Part shown: in pieces, positions 34,382-42,577 of the stretch
Position numbering within the stretch: the first letter of the stretch is position 1
Layout: every line of letters begins with the position of its first letter
DNA from: CAMYOC01 sp963704875
GTDB lineage: Bacteria; Pseudomonadota; Gammaproteobacteria; Steroidobacterales; XN24
Assembly (NCBI GenBank): GCA_963704875.1
Contig: CAVPIA010000008.1
Coordinates: 310,001 to 374,000, forward strand
DNA length: 64,000 nucleotides
Direction of reading: 5' to 3'
Notes under the pieces: generated by a model
Seen by the model: the letters and a program-made list of their open reading frames with translations, nothing else
Database searches by the model: none
Told to the model about the DNA's origin: nothing
Position numbers and translations under genes: made by a program

Positions 34382-36895
34382 ATGAGCTCAGACGGAATTT
34401 GCTTCCACTGCGGAGAACCTGTGCTGACCGGCCAACGCTACCTGGTCAAACTGGCGCAGCAGACGCGACCGGTTTGCTGTCCCGGCTGCAAGGCTGTGGC
34501 GGAGTTCATCCGTGACAGTGGTCTGAGCGACTACTACGAGTTCCGCACCGCAGCCGCCTTGAGGCCGGACGATCCAGAACCGGCCGCGACCACCAGCGCC
34601 GAATGGCTCGCGTTCGATCGGCCAGCGGTACTGGAGCGTCTGAGCTCACTGTCGGCTGACGGTTATCGCGAAGCCTTGTTGCTGGTCGAGGGCGTGCGCT
34701 GTGCTGCCTGTAGCTGGCTGATCGAGCGTAGTCTCGGACAGCTGCCAGGCGCTGTCGAGATACAGGTCAATCCAGCCACCGCCCGGGCGCGGCTGATCTG
34801 GGATCCGCGCACGATCGAGTTCAGCCGCTTGCTCGATGGGCTGGCGCGGCTCGGTTACCGGCCACACCCGGTTCAGGCCGGAGCCCAGGCCTCTATCGCC
34901 CAGCGCGAGCACCGCCAGGCAATGAAGCGCCTGGCCGTGGCGGGTCTGGGCATGATGCAGGTCCTGACCTACGCCGTGTCGCTGTACGCGGGCGCGTTCC
35001 AGGGGATGGACGAGGATATCCGGTCTTTCCTGCGGCTGATCAGCCTGCTGGTGGCGACACCGGTCGTGTTGTATTCCGGTTTCCCGTTTTTTCAGGGAGC
35101 ATGGCGCGACCTTCGCGCTGGCAGACCAGGTATGGATGTGCCAGTGGCGCTGGCCATCGGCGCCGCCTACATTGCCAGCCTGGTCAATGGTTTCCGCGGC
35201 GTCGGTGAAGTCTATTTCGACTCTGTCACGATGTTCGTGTTTCTGCTCTCACTCGGTCGTTTTGCTGAGATGACCGCAAGACACCGCGCCGGTGAAATGT
35301 CTGACGCCCTGTCACGTCTCGCTCCTTCGACTGCGCTGCGTCTGATGCCCGGGACAGATCAGGCTGAAACAGTCGGGACCGCAGAATTGAATCCCGGAGA
35401 CCAGGTGTTGATTCGTGCCGGAGATCCGTTCCCGGCTGATGGCAGCCTCGAATCAGAGACTGCGCTGGTCGACGAATCCATGATCACCGGCGAATCCAGA
35501 CCGGTTCGGCGTTTGCACGGAGAGCCGGTCATCGGCGGCAGCCTGAACGTCGGCGATCCGGTGAAAATGCGTGTAGAGCGTATCGGCGCAGACACTGTCC
35601 TGTCGCACGTCGCACGCCTGCTGCAACGGGCCCAGGCCGACCGGCCGAGCCTGGCCCGTAGCGCGGACCTGGTAGCGCGCTGGTTTGTCATTGGCGTGCT
35701 GATTGTCGCTGCCGGTGTTGCAGTATTCTGGGCCGTCCACGATCCGGCCCACGCCTTCGCGATTACGCTCTCGGTGCTTGTGGTGACATGCCCCTGTGCG
35801 CTCTCTCTTGCGACCCCTACCGCGCTTACCGCCGCCACCACCCGTCTGGCCAGCGCGGGCCTGCTGGTGACCCGGGCGGACGCGCTTGAAAAGCTGGCGC
35901 GAGCTGACCATGTGATATTCGACAAGACCGGCACGCTGACCCAGGGCCGGGTATCAGTCACCGCTGTGCAGCTCGTCGGCGAGCAGACCCGCGAACAGTG
36001 TCTGCGTATTGCCGCAGCCCTGGAACGCCGATCGGAACACCCAATCGCCAGAGCCTTTTCGGGGCCTGATGTTGCTACCGCCGAAGACACCAGAGTGTAT
36101 GCCGGTTACGGTGTCGAGGGCACGGTGAACGGCAATCGATATCGTATCGGGCGTCCGGATTTCGTCGCCGCTCTGAGCGGAGGCACCGGTGAGGAATCCT
36201 GGATGCAAGGCGATACGACAAGCCAGGACCCGGACGCAGGCGGCGCAGCAATCGCACTCGGCGGTGACAGCGGTTTGCTGGCATATTTCAGCCTCAGTGA
36301 TCCGCTTCGTGAGGGCGCCCGGACCGCCGTCAGGTGGCTGCTCGATCTCGGGCTGCAGCCGGAAATCGTCAGCGGCGACGAAGCCAGGTCGGTAAAGTTT
36401 GCCGGGCAGGACCTCGGTATTTCGTCCCTGCTTTATCGCCAGACGCCGGAGGATAAGCTCAATCATATCCGCTGTTTACAGGGCAGCGGCCGGCGCGTGG
36501 TTGCGGTCGGTGACGGGGTCAATGACGCCCCGGTGCTGGCCGGCGCGGACGTCTCTGTCGCGATGTCCAGTGGTGCGCCACTGGCGCAAACCAGTGCCGA
36601 CATGGTGTTGATGGGCGAATCACTCATGCCGCTGACGCACGGCGTGTCACTGGCACGCCGGACACTTCGTGTTATCCGGCAAAATCTGGGCTGGGCATTG
36701 ACCTACAATCTGGTCGCCCTGCCGATGGCAGCGGCCGGCTGGCTTGCACCATGGATGGCGGCCATCGGTATGTCTGCCAGCTCGGTGCTGGTTATTCTCA
36801 ACTCGATGCGCCTTAGCCGCGCAAAACTGGTGCCCTGGCAAGCCAGCACCGGCATCGATCACAGGATTGGCCGACTCAGCGGTCGCGAGGCCTGA
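34382..36895 (+). CDS. ccoI: Copper-translocating P-type ATPase CcoI/FixI
   Basis: The 837-residue pump exports Cu(I) for the oxidase. The N-terminus holds a metal-binding region (ICFHCGEPV and VCCPGCKAVAEF) and an HMA domain with GVRCAACSWLIE. The core has the transport motif VVTCPCALSLATP, the phosphorylation site FDKTGTLTQG, and GDGVNDAPVL. The HP motif of the nucleotide domain is in RRSEHPIA. It overlaps ccoS by one base. Confidence 0.95.
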   Translation: MSSDGICFHCGEPVLTGQRYLVKLAQQTRPVCCPGCKAVAEFIRDSGLSDYYEFRTAAALRPDDPEPAATTSAEWLAFDRPAVLERLSSLSADGYREALLLVEGVRCAACSWLIERSLGQLPGAVEIQVNPATARARLIWDPRTIEFSRLLDGLARLGYRPHPVQAGAQASIAQREHRQAMKRLAVAGLGMMQVLTYAVSLYAGAFQGMDEDIRSFLRLISLLVATPVVLYSGFPFFQGAWRDLRAGRPGMDVPVALAIGAAYIASLVNGFRGVGEVYFDSVTMFVFLLSLGRFAEMTARHRAGEMSDALSRLAPSTALRLMPGTDQAETVGTAELNPGDQVLIRAGDPFPADGSLESETALVDESMITGESRPVRRLHGEPVIGGSLNVGDPVKMRVERIGADTVLSHVARLLQRAQADRPSLARSADLVARWFVIGVLIVAAGVAVFWAVHDPAHAFAITLSVLVVTCPCALSLATPTALTAATTRLASAGLLVTRADALEKLARADHVIFDKTGTLTQGRVSVTAVQLVGEQTREQCLRIAAALERRSEHPIARAFSGPDVATAEDTRVYAGYGVEGTVNGNRYRIGRPDFVAALSGGTGEESWMQGDTTSQDPDAGGAAIALGGDSGLLAYFSLSDPLREGARTAVRWLLDLGLQPEIVSGDEARSVKFAGQDLGISSLLYRQTPEDKLNHIRCLQGSGRRVVAVGDGVNDAPVLAGADVSVAMSSGAPLAQTSADMVLMGESLMPLTHGVSLARRTLRVIRQNLGWALTYNLVALPMAAAGWLAPWMAAIGMSASSVLVILNSMRLSRAKLVPWQASTGIDHRIGRLSGREA

Positions 36896-37101
36896 TGGAC
36901 ATCATCTTTGTACTGATCCCGCTGGGCCTGGTGTTACTCGCCTTCGCCATCTGGGCGTTTTTCTGGGCGGTAGGCAACGGCCAGTTTGATGATCTGGAAA
37001 CACCAGCCTGGAGAATCCTGATGGATGACGATCGACGACCGCCACCACCGCAGAGCGAGGACCCGGAAACGCTTGACCCAGGCAGGACCGATGAACGCTG
37101 A
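36895..37101 (+). CDS. ccoS: cbb3 oxidase maturation protein CcoS
   Basis: A 68-residue single-helix protein with the family pattern DIIFVLIPLGLVLLAFAI, then AVGNGQFDDLETPAWRIL. CcoS is required for heme b and copper insertion into CcoN. It overlaps both neighbours (1 nt with ccoI, 11 nt with the next gene). Confidence 0.92.
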   Translation: MDIIFVLIPLGLVLLAFAIWAFFWAVGNGQFDDLETPAWRILMDDDRRPPPPQSEDPETLDPGRTDER

Positions 37102-37906
37102 ACTGACGTGGCTTGCGGCACTGACGATCGGCCTGGTCGGCAGCGGTCATTGCCTCGGCATGTGCGGCGGAATAGCCGGCGCGCTTGGCATGAGTGCACG
37201 CCAGGCCGCGCCGGGCGCAGCCGGGACCACTGCATATACCTTGTTATTCAATCTCGGCCGGGTCGTCAGCTACACACTGATCGGCGCTCTGGCAGGGCTC
37301 CTGGGCAAAGTGTTTGGCTCCGGTTTGGACGTGCCTGCCTGGTCGGCCGTGGCACGGACATTGACCGGCCTGGTCATGGTGGCGATTGGTCTACAGCTTG
37401 CGTTCCGCTGGCGCCTGCTCGGTTTCATCGAACGCAGCGGTGCCCGGTTCTGGAGCAAACTCGCGCCGATCGCGCGCCGCCTGCTGCCGGTGCGGCGGCC
37501 GATCGACGCTGTGGCGTTGGGTATGCTGTGGGGCTGGCTGCCATGCGGTCTGGTCTACAGTGTTCTCCTGATGGCCCTGGTGACCGGCAATCCGCTGTAT
37601 TCGGCAGCCATGATGGCCGCATTCGGCATCGGCACTCTGCCGTCGATGACTGCCACCGGTCTGGCTTCATCCCGCCTCAATCCCGCCGCCCGCCCGGGCC
37701 TGCGGCGCGCCGCCGGTGTACTGCTGGTCGCGTTCGGCGTGTGGACCGCTGCCTCGCCACTGTCTCATCTTGCCGGCGGCGGTCATGGCGGCGACGGCGG
37801 TCATCAGCACCACGAAATGACCGGCACCGGGATGCCTGAGGCTGCTATAGTAATTGCGCTGTCGCCAACTGCGGATCAAGCGCAAACGCGCCATGCTGCG
37901 GCTTGA
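37091..37906 (+). CDS. TauE/SafE-like membrane protein at the end of the cco cluster
   Basis: The 271-residue protein has six or seven membrane helices and the opening GSGHCLGMCGGIAGAL typical of the cytochrome-biogenesis-like sulfite exporter family found after ccoS. The Cys-containing motif and the C-terminal His-rich stretch HLAGGGHGGDGGHQHHE suggest metal handling, possibly copper, rather than sulfite export. The ATG at 37091 overlaps ccoS by 11 nt; an earlier in-frame start lies inside ccoS. Confidence 0.85.
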   Translation: MNAELTWLAALTIGLVGSGHCLGMCGGIAGALGMSARQAAPGAAGTTAYTLLFNLGRVVSYTLIGALAGLLGKVFGSGLDVPAWSAVARTLTGLVMVAIGLQLAFRWRLLGFIERSGARFWSKLAPIARRLLPVRRPIDAVALGMLWGWLPCGLVYSVLLMALVTGNPLYSAAMMAAFGIGTLPSMTATGLASSRLNPAARPGLRRAAGVLLVAFGVWTAASPLSHLAGGGHGGDGGHQHHEMTGTGMPEAAIVIALSPTADQAQTRHAAA

Positions 37907-37983
37907 TAACAATGCCAGTGGCGGCGCGACCGGCCCGTATATGTTGAACGACCGGCTCTAAGCACATTTAAGGAGATCACCAC

Positions 37984-39072
37984 ATGTCGCAAGCAGCGAA
38001 AACTGTTTCCTCGATAGCCAAACCCGGCGTAGCGACCGGCGAAACGGTAGGCAAGATCTTTGCGCTGGCAAAGGAACAGGCCTTCGCTCTGCCGGCAGTA
38101 AATTGTATCGGCACCAACTCCGTCAATGCGGTGATGGAGGCTGCGCGTGACGCGAATTCGCCGGTAATCATCCAGTTCTCGAACAGCGGTGGCGCTTACT
38201 TTGCCGGCAAGGGCCTGGCAAACGATGCGTTGCAAACTTCGGTGCTCGGATCCGTCGTAGCCGCGCGCTATGTCTGGCTGGTGGCTGAAGCCTACGGTAT
38301 CCCGGTGATCCTGCATACCGACCACGCGGCCAAGAAATACCTGCCATGGATTGACGGCATGCTGGATGCCGGCGAAAAGTTTTTCGAGGAAACCGGCAAG
38401 CCATTATTTAGCTCGCACATGATTGATCTCTCCGCTGAGCCGCTGGAAGAGAATGTGGAAATCTGTGCCCGCTATCTGGAGCGGATGAGCAAGATTGACA
38501 TGACCCTGGAGATCGAGCTCGGCGTCACCGGTGGAGAAGAGGACGGCATCGACAACACCGAGGTCGACAATTCCGCATTGTACACGCAGCCCGAAGACGT
38601 CAATTACGCGTATGAAGTGCTGTCCGCGATCAGTCCCAATTTCACCATCGCGGCGAGCTTTGGCAATGTGCATGGCGTCTACAAGCCCGGCAACGTCAAG
38701 CTGACGCCGGTGATTCTGAAGAATTCTCAGGATTACATCGTCGCCAAACACGACACAGGACCGATGCCGGTGAGTTTTGTGTTTCATGGCGGCTCGGGGT
38801 CCGAACCGGAAAAGATCGCCGAGGCCATATCCTATGGCGTCGTCAAGATGAACATCGATACCGACACCCAATGGGCGACCTGGAAAGGCGTCATGGACTA
38901 TTACAAGAAGAACGAGGCATATCTGCAGGGACAGATCGGCAACCCCGAGGGCGATGACAAGCCGAACAAGAAATACTACGACCCCCGCGCCTGGCTGCGG
39001 CAGGGCGAGCAAGCGATGATCGACCGCTTGCAGATCGCCTTTACCGATCTCAATTGTTTGCAGCGTTACTGA
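37984..39072 (+). CDS. fbaA: Fructose-bisphosphate aldolase, class II
   Basis: The zinc enzyme cleaves fructose-1,6-bisphosphate in glycolysis and gluconeogenesis. The 362-residue class IIA protein shows PAVNCIGTNSVNAVMEAA, the zinc motif HTDHAAKKY, EIELGVTGGEEDG, FGNVHGVYKPG, FHGGSGS and KMNIDTDTQWA. A strong AAGGAGAT precedes the ATG. It stands alone after the cco cluster. Confidence 0.97.
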   Translation: MSQAAKTVSSIAKPGVATGETVGKIFALAKEQAFALPAVNCIGTNSVNAVMEAARDANSPVIIQFSNSGGAYFAGKGLANDALQTSVLGSVVAARYVWLVAEAYGIPVILHTDHAAKKYLPWIDGMLDAGEKFFEETGKPLFSSHMIDLSAEPLEENVEICARYLERMSKIDMTLEIELGVTGGEEDGIDNTEVDNSALYTQPEDVNYAYEVLSAISPNFTIAASFGNVHGVYKPGNVKLTPVILKNSQDYIVAKHDTGPMPVSFVFHGGSGSEPEKIAEAISYGVVKMNIDTDTQWATWKGVMDYYKKNEAYLQGQIGNPEGDDKPNKKYYDPRAWLRQGEQAMIDRLQIAFTDLNCLQRY

Positions 39073-39097
39073 GCAGCACCGTTCCCGGGCTCGCCTG

Positions 39098-39781
39098 ATG
39101 CTGTGCGCCAGGCATGCTCGCCAGATCGCTGGCATCGTGTTGGCTGCCGGCGGGATCTGGGGATCTGCCTGTGTCGCAGCTACTGACGCTGAAACGGCTT
39201 TCTCCGAACTCGAAGAACGTCTGCTGACCAGCGATTTTTCGCTCGAATTCGATATCGTGGCGAGCGGCCCCTATCCGGCTCAGCTGACCGGGAATACCAC
39301 GCTGTCTGGTGCAAACCACGCCAGCGTCAAGGCTGACGGCGTATTTGCCGGTCAAAGCGCAAGCATCCGCCTGAGAGCACACGACGGCAGAATGAAGGGC
39401 GGAAACGGTGTGCTGGAATTCGATCAGGCGACACCCGGGGCCTTACGCGAGGCGATGGTGATCGGCCTGACCCGGATGGGGCTGCTGCACAACCTTGCGA
39501 TGATGTCTTCGGGCGCGCCGCCGGATCACGCTGATGGCGGCGTCCGCGATTGGGTTCAAGCCACAAATCTGAAGCTGGAGACCGACGCGCTCATCGATGG
39601 CAAGCCAGCCGTGGTATTCAGCTTCACTGTTGTGGTCAGCGGAGAGGATTCAGGCAGCGCCACGCTTTGGGTGCACCCGGAAACGGGATTGCCGCTCAAA
39701 CGCGAGCAGGTAGTCAGTTTCGAGAATGGCGAAATGCGGGTCACGGAGACGTATCCGGCGCTGACAATTATTGCGCGCTGA
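39098..39781 (+). CDS. Periplasmic protein with LolA-like/DUF2092 features
   Basis: A 227-residue protein with a signal peptide (MLCARHARQIAGIVLAAGG, cleavage near CVAA). The mature part is beta-rich with phrases like FSLEFDIVASGPYPAQLTGN, ALWVHPETG-type TLWVHPETGLPLKREQVV and a final MRVTETYP strand, the pattern of the LolA/LolB or DUF2092 fold that binds hydrophobic ligands. No precise function can be given. It starts 26 nt after fbaA and may be cotranscribed. Confidence 0.7.
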   Translation: MLCARHARQIAGIVLAAGGIWGSACVAATDAETAFSELEERLLTSDFSLEFDIVASGPYPAQLTGNTTLSGANHASVKADGVFAGQSASIRLRAHDGRMKGGNGVLEFDQATPGALREAMVIGLTRMGLLHNLAMMSSGAPPDHADGGVRDWVQATNLKLETDALIDGKPAVVFSFTVVVSGEDSGSATLWVHPETGLPLKREQVVSFENGEMRVTETYPALTIIAR

Positions 39782-39908
39782 GCACTCTTGCTCGCTGAAG
39801 ATCTCCGCAAAACACCTTTGCTGGTAATCACTGCTCAATAATCCGCGACAGCTGTTTGCCGCAGCGCTGTGGCCGCTGCTCTGGCCGCTGTTTTGGCGGC
39901 AGAGTCAG

Positions 39909-40874
39909 CTAGCGGTGGCGGAACGCATCGGTGGCTGCCACCAGCGCGGACGTGTTTCCCGGCTCGAAGGCAGAATGACCGGCATCCGGCGTGACTAGCA
40001 GTTCGGCCTCTGGCCACGCCCGATGCAGGTCCCATGCGCTGCGCATCGGACAGACCACATCGTAGCGGCCCTGGACAATCACCGCCGGGATGTGGCGTAT
40101 TGCATCGACCCCGTCGAGCAGCTGCCGCTCGCTGCCCATAAACGCGTTGTTGACAAAATAGTGGCACTCGATCCGGGCCAGCGCGAGCGCAAATTCGGCC
40201 TCACCCGAATGCGCGACGTGACTCTCATCGCGTAACAGGAAACTGGTTGCGCCCTCCCACATAGACCACGCGCGGGCCGCCGCCAGCGCAGCCTCGTGGT
40301 CGGCGCCGGTGAGCACACGATAATAGGCTTGCAACAGGTCACCGCGTTCCGCCTCAGGGATCGGCGCGACATACGATTCCCACACGTCGGGAAACAACTC
40401 GCTGGCCCCGAACTGATAAAACCAACGGATCTCCGCTGGCCGGCAAAGAAAGATGCCGCGCAATATCAGACTGCTGACGACCGCCGGGTGATGCTGGGAG
40501 TAGGCCAGCGCCAGCGTGCTCCCCCAGGATCCGCCAAATACCAGCCAATGGTCTATGTTCAGGTGTTCGCGCAGGCGCTCCAGATCAGCGCACAAATGCC
40601 AGGTCGTATTTTCAGTCAGGTCAGCGTGAGGCCGGCTCCTGCCACAGCCGCGTTGGTCGAGCAGCACTATCCGGTAGTGATCAGGATCGAAGAAGCGTCG
40701 CGCCGACGCATTACATCCGGCTCCGGGGCCGCCGTGGATAAACACAGCTGCCTCGCCATCGGGATTGCCGCACTCCTCGAAATAGATTTCGTGCGTCTCC
40801 GATACCCGCAGATGACCGCTGTTATAGGGCTCAATTTCGGGGTACAAAGAACGCCGTTCGTTGCCCGCTGTCAT
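39909..40874 (-). CDS. pip: Proline iminopeptidase
   Basis: An S33 alpha/beta hydrolase that removes N-terminal proline. The 321-residue protein has the oxyanion loop HGGPGAGCN, LLDQRGCGRS, the nucleophile elbow GGSWGSTLAL with Ser, the Asp in GRYDVVCP and the catalytic His in DAGHSAFEP. Its start overlaps the stop of an upstream 40-residue gene as ATGA, so the two are coupled. Confidence 0.93.
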   Translation of the reverse strand: MTAGNERRSLYPEIEPYNSGHLRVSETHEIYFEECGNPDGEAAVFIHGGPGAGCNASARRFFDPDHYRIVLLDQRGCGRSRPHADLTENTTWHLCADLERLREHLNIDHWLVFGGSWGSTLALAYSQHHPAVVSSLILRGIFLCRPAEIRWFYQFGASELFPDVWESYVAPIPEAERGDLLQAYYRVLTGADHEAALAAARAWSMWEGATSFLLRDESHVAHSGEAEFALALARIECHYFVNNAFMGSERQLLDGVDAIRHIPAVIVQGRYDVVCPMRSAWDLHRAWPEAELLVTPDAGHSAFEPGNTSALVAATDAFRHR

Positions 40875-40993
40875 TTCGACTTTTTGTTCAGGTACCAGCC
40901 GATATAGCCACCTATCGCGATCACTACGATGATCACGGCGAGGCTACTCAATCCGTATGGGCTACCCAACAAGAGGTCGGTCCAAAGCTGCAT
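40871..40993 (-). CDS. DUF3149-type single-helix microprotein
   Basis: A 40-residue protein starting MQLWTDLLLGSPYGLSSLAV, continuing with one membrane helix rich in Ile/Val and ending in NKKSK. This matches the short DUF3149 family (membrane peptides of 40-50 residues with an N-terminal amphipathic part). GGGAG precedes the ATG at 40993, and the stop overlaps the pip start as ATGA, so it is cotranslated with the peptidase. Function unknown. Confidence 0.75.
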   Translation of the reverse strand: MQLWTDLLLGSPYGLSSLAVIIVVIAIGGYIGWYLNKKSK

Positions 40994-41150
40994 GATGCAC
41001 TCTCCCGAAATGTTGACGAACCTGGATGGAGGCTAGCATACAGATTCGCCTGCCGCCTCATCCCGTATCCGTCGATTCCTGCGGCTGGCCGAATCTCGCG
41101 GCTATGCTAGGCTCGCTTGGCAAAAACCCGGAGTAGCAGCGGATGGCACA

Positions 41151-42569
41151 GTGTTTTCCATGACGATCTGGTACACCGCGATCGCGGTCATCACGACCGT
41201 GCTGGCTTTCGGCTGTGCTCTGCATGCTCTGCTCAATGTGCGCGACCCGGGTTCCGCCCTCGGGTGGATCGCGCTCTGTCTGCTGGTCCCGGTTCTCGGT
41301 CCGGTGCTGTATGTGTTGTTCGGCATCAATCGGGTCCACACCCGCGCCCGGCGGCTGGGCCTGACCGAGAAACACCTGCCCGCGATCGGTGTCTCGCCAC
41401 CTCTTCCCGACAGTGTCCCGGCATCTCTGCGCCAGCAGGCGACGCTGACCGGCACGCTTCAGCAGTGGCCGCTGACCGAAGACAACGCGGTTACCAGTCT
41501 GCATGACGGCGACCAGGCCTATCCAGCGATGCTCAAGGCCATCGGCGAAGCCCGTCATCGGGTCTGCCTGAGCAGCTATATCTTCAATTCTGATGTCGCC
41601 GGTGATCAATTCGTCGATGCGCTGGCTGACGCCGCCGACCGGGGCGCGGACGTGCGTGTTCTGGTCGATGGCGTGGGGGAATTCTATAGCTGGCCCCGGA
41701 TAAGCAAGCTGCTACGCAAGCGAGGCGTACGCGCGGAGCGCTTTGGCCCGCCGTCTCTGATCCCGCCGTCTTTGCAGCTCAATCTGCGCAATCACCGGAA
41801 GATCCTGACCGTGGACGGCAAGCTCGGCTTCGCCGGGGGCATGAATATTTCCGCCGGTAATATTGCCTCGGCAGAACAACCCGGACACAGCATCCGCGAC
41901 ATCCATTTCCGGTTTCAAGGCCCGGTCGTCGCGCAACTGGATACTGCGTTCTTTGAAGACTGGGAACTTGCCACCAACGAAGCGCCACCGGCCGGGCTTG
42001 AAGCTGTCGCCGGAGACGGCGACAGTCTGTGCCGGGTGGTGACAGATGGTCCCGGCCGCGATCTGTTCAAGCTGGCTGCGATGTTTATCGGCGCGGTCTC
42101 TCTCGCGCGCCGTCGGGTCACCATCGTCACGCCGTATTTTCTGCCGCCACGGCCGCTCACCGGCGCACTGGTCGCCGCCGCCTTGCGCGGTGTCGATGTC
42201 ACCGTGATCTTGCCGGCGCACAACAATCAGCCGGTGGCCCACTGGGCCACCCGGAACATGCTTTGGGAACTGCTACGTTGGGGTGTGAAGTGCTACTACC
42301 AGCCCGGCCCATTCCCGCATACCAAATTATTCCTGGTCGACCACAAATATGCGGTGGTCGGCTCAGCGAATATGGATCCGCGAAGCCTGCGTCTGAATTT
42401 CGAACTGGGAATCGAGATCTTTGATTCAGACCTTACCCAACAACTCTCGATCCATTGCGATGAATTGCGCGCTGGTTCCCGCGAGATCACTCTCGACGAA
42501 TTGAATGACCGCTCCCTGCCAGTGTTGATAAGGGATTCCATCGCCTGGCTTTTCACGCCCTATCTGTAG
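41151..42569 (+). CDS. cls: Cardiolipin synthase
   Basis: The 472-residue phospholipase D-superfamily enzyme condenses phosphatidylglycerol to cardiolipin at the inner membrane. Two N-terminal helices are followed by two HKD motifs, NHRKILTVDGKLGFAGG and PHTKLFLVDHKYAVVG. The start may be GTG 41151 or ATG 41160. The gene is 8 nt upstream of the MFS-acyltransferase, which also concerns phospholipids. Confidence 0.93.
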   Translation: MFSMTIWYTAIAVITTVLAFGCALHALLNVRDPGSALGWIALCLLVPVLGPVLYVLFGINRVHTRARRLGLTEKHLPAIGVSPPLPDSVPASLRQQATLTGTLQQWPLTEDNAVTSLHDGDQAYPAMLKAIGEARHRVCLSSYIFNSDVAGDQFVDALADAADRGADVRVLVDGVGEFYSWPRISKLLRKRGVRAERFGPPSLIPPSLQLNLRNHRKILTVDGKLGFAGGMNISAGNIASAEQPGHSIRDIHFRFQGPVVAQLDTAFFEDWELATNEAPPAGLEAVAGDGDSLCRVVTDGPGRDLFKLAAMFIGAVSLARRRVTIVTPYFLPPRPLTGALVAAALRGVDVTVILPAHNNQPVAHWATRNMLWELLRWGVKCYYQPGPFPHTKLFLVDHKYAVVGSANMDPRSLRLNFELGIEIFDSDLTQQLSIHCDELRAGSREITLDELNDRSLPVLIRDSIAWLFTPYL

Positions 42570-42577
42570 GACACTCG

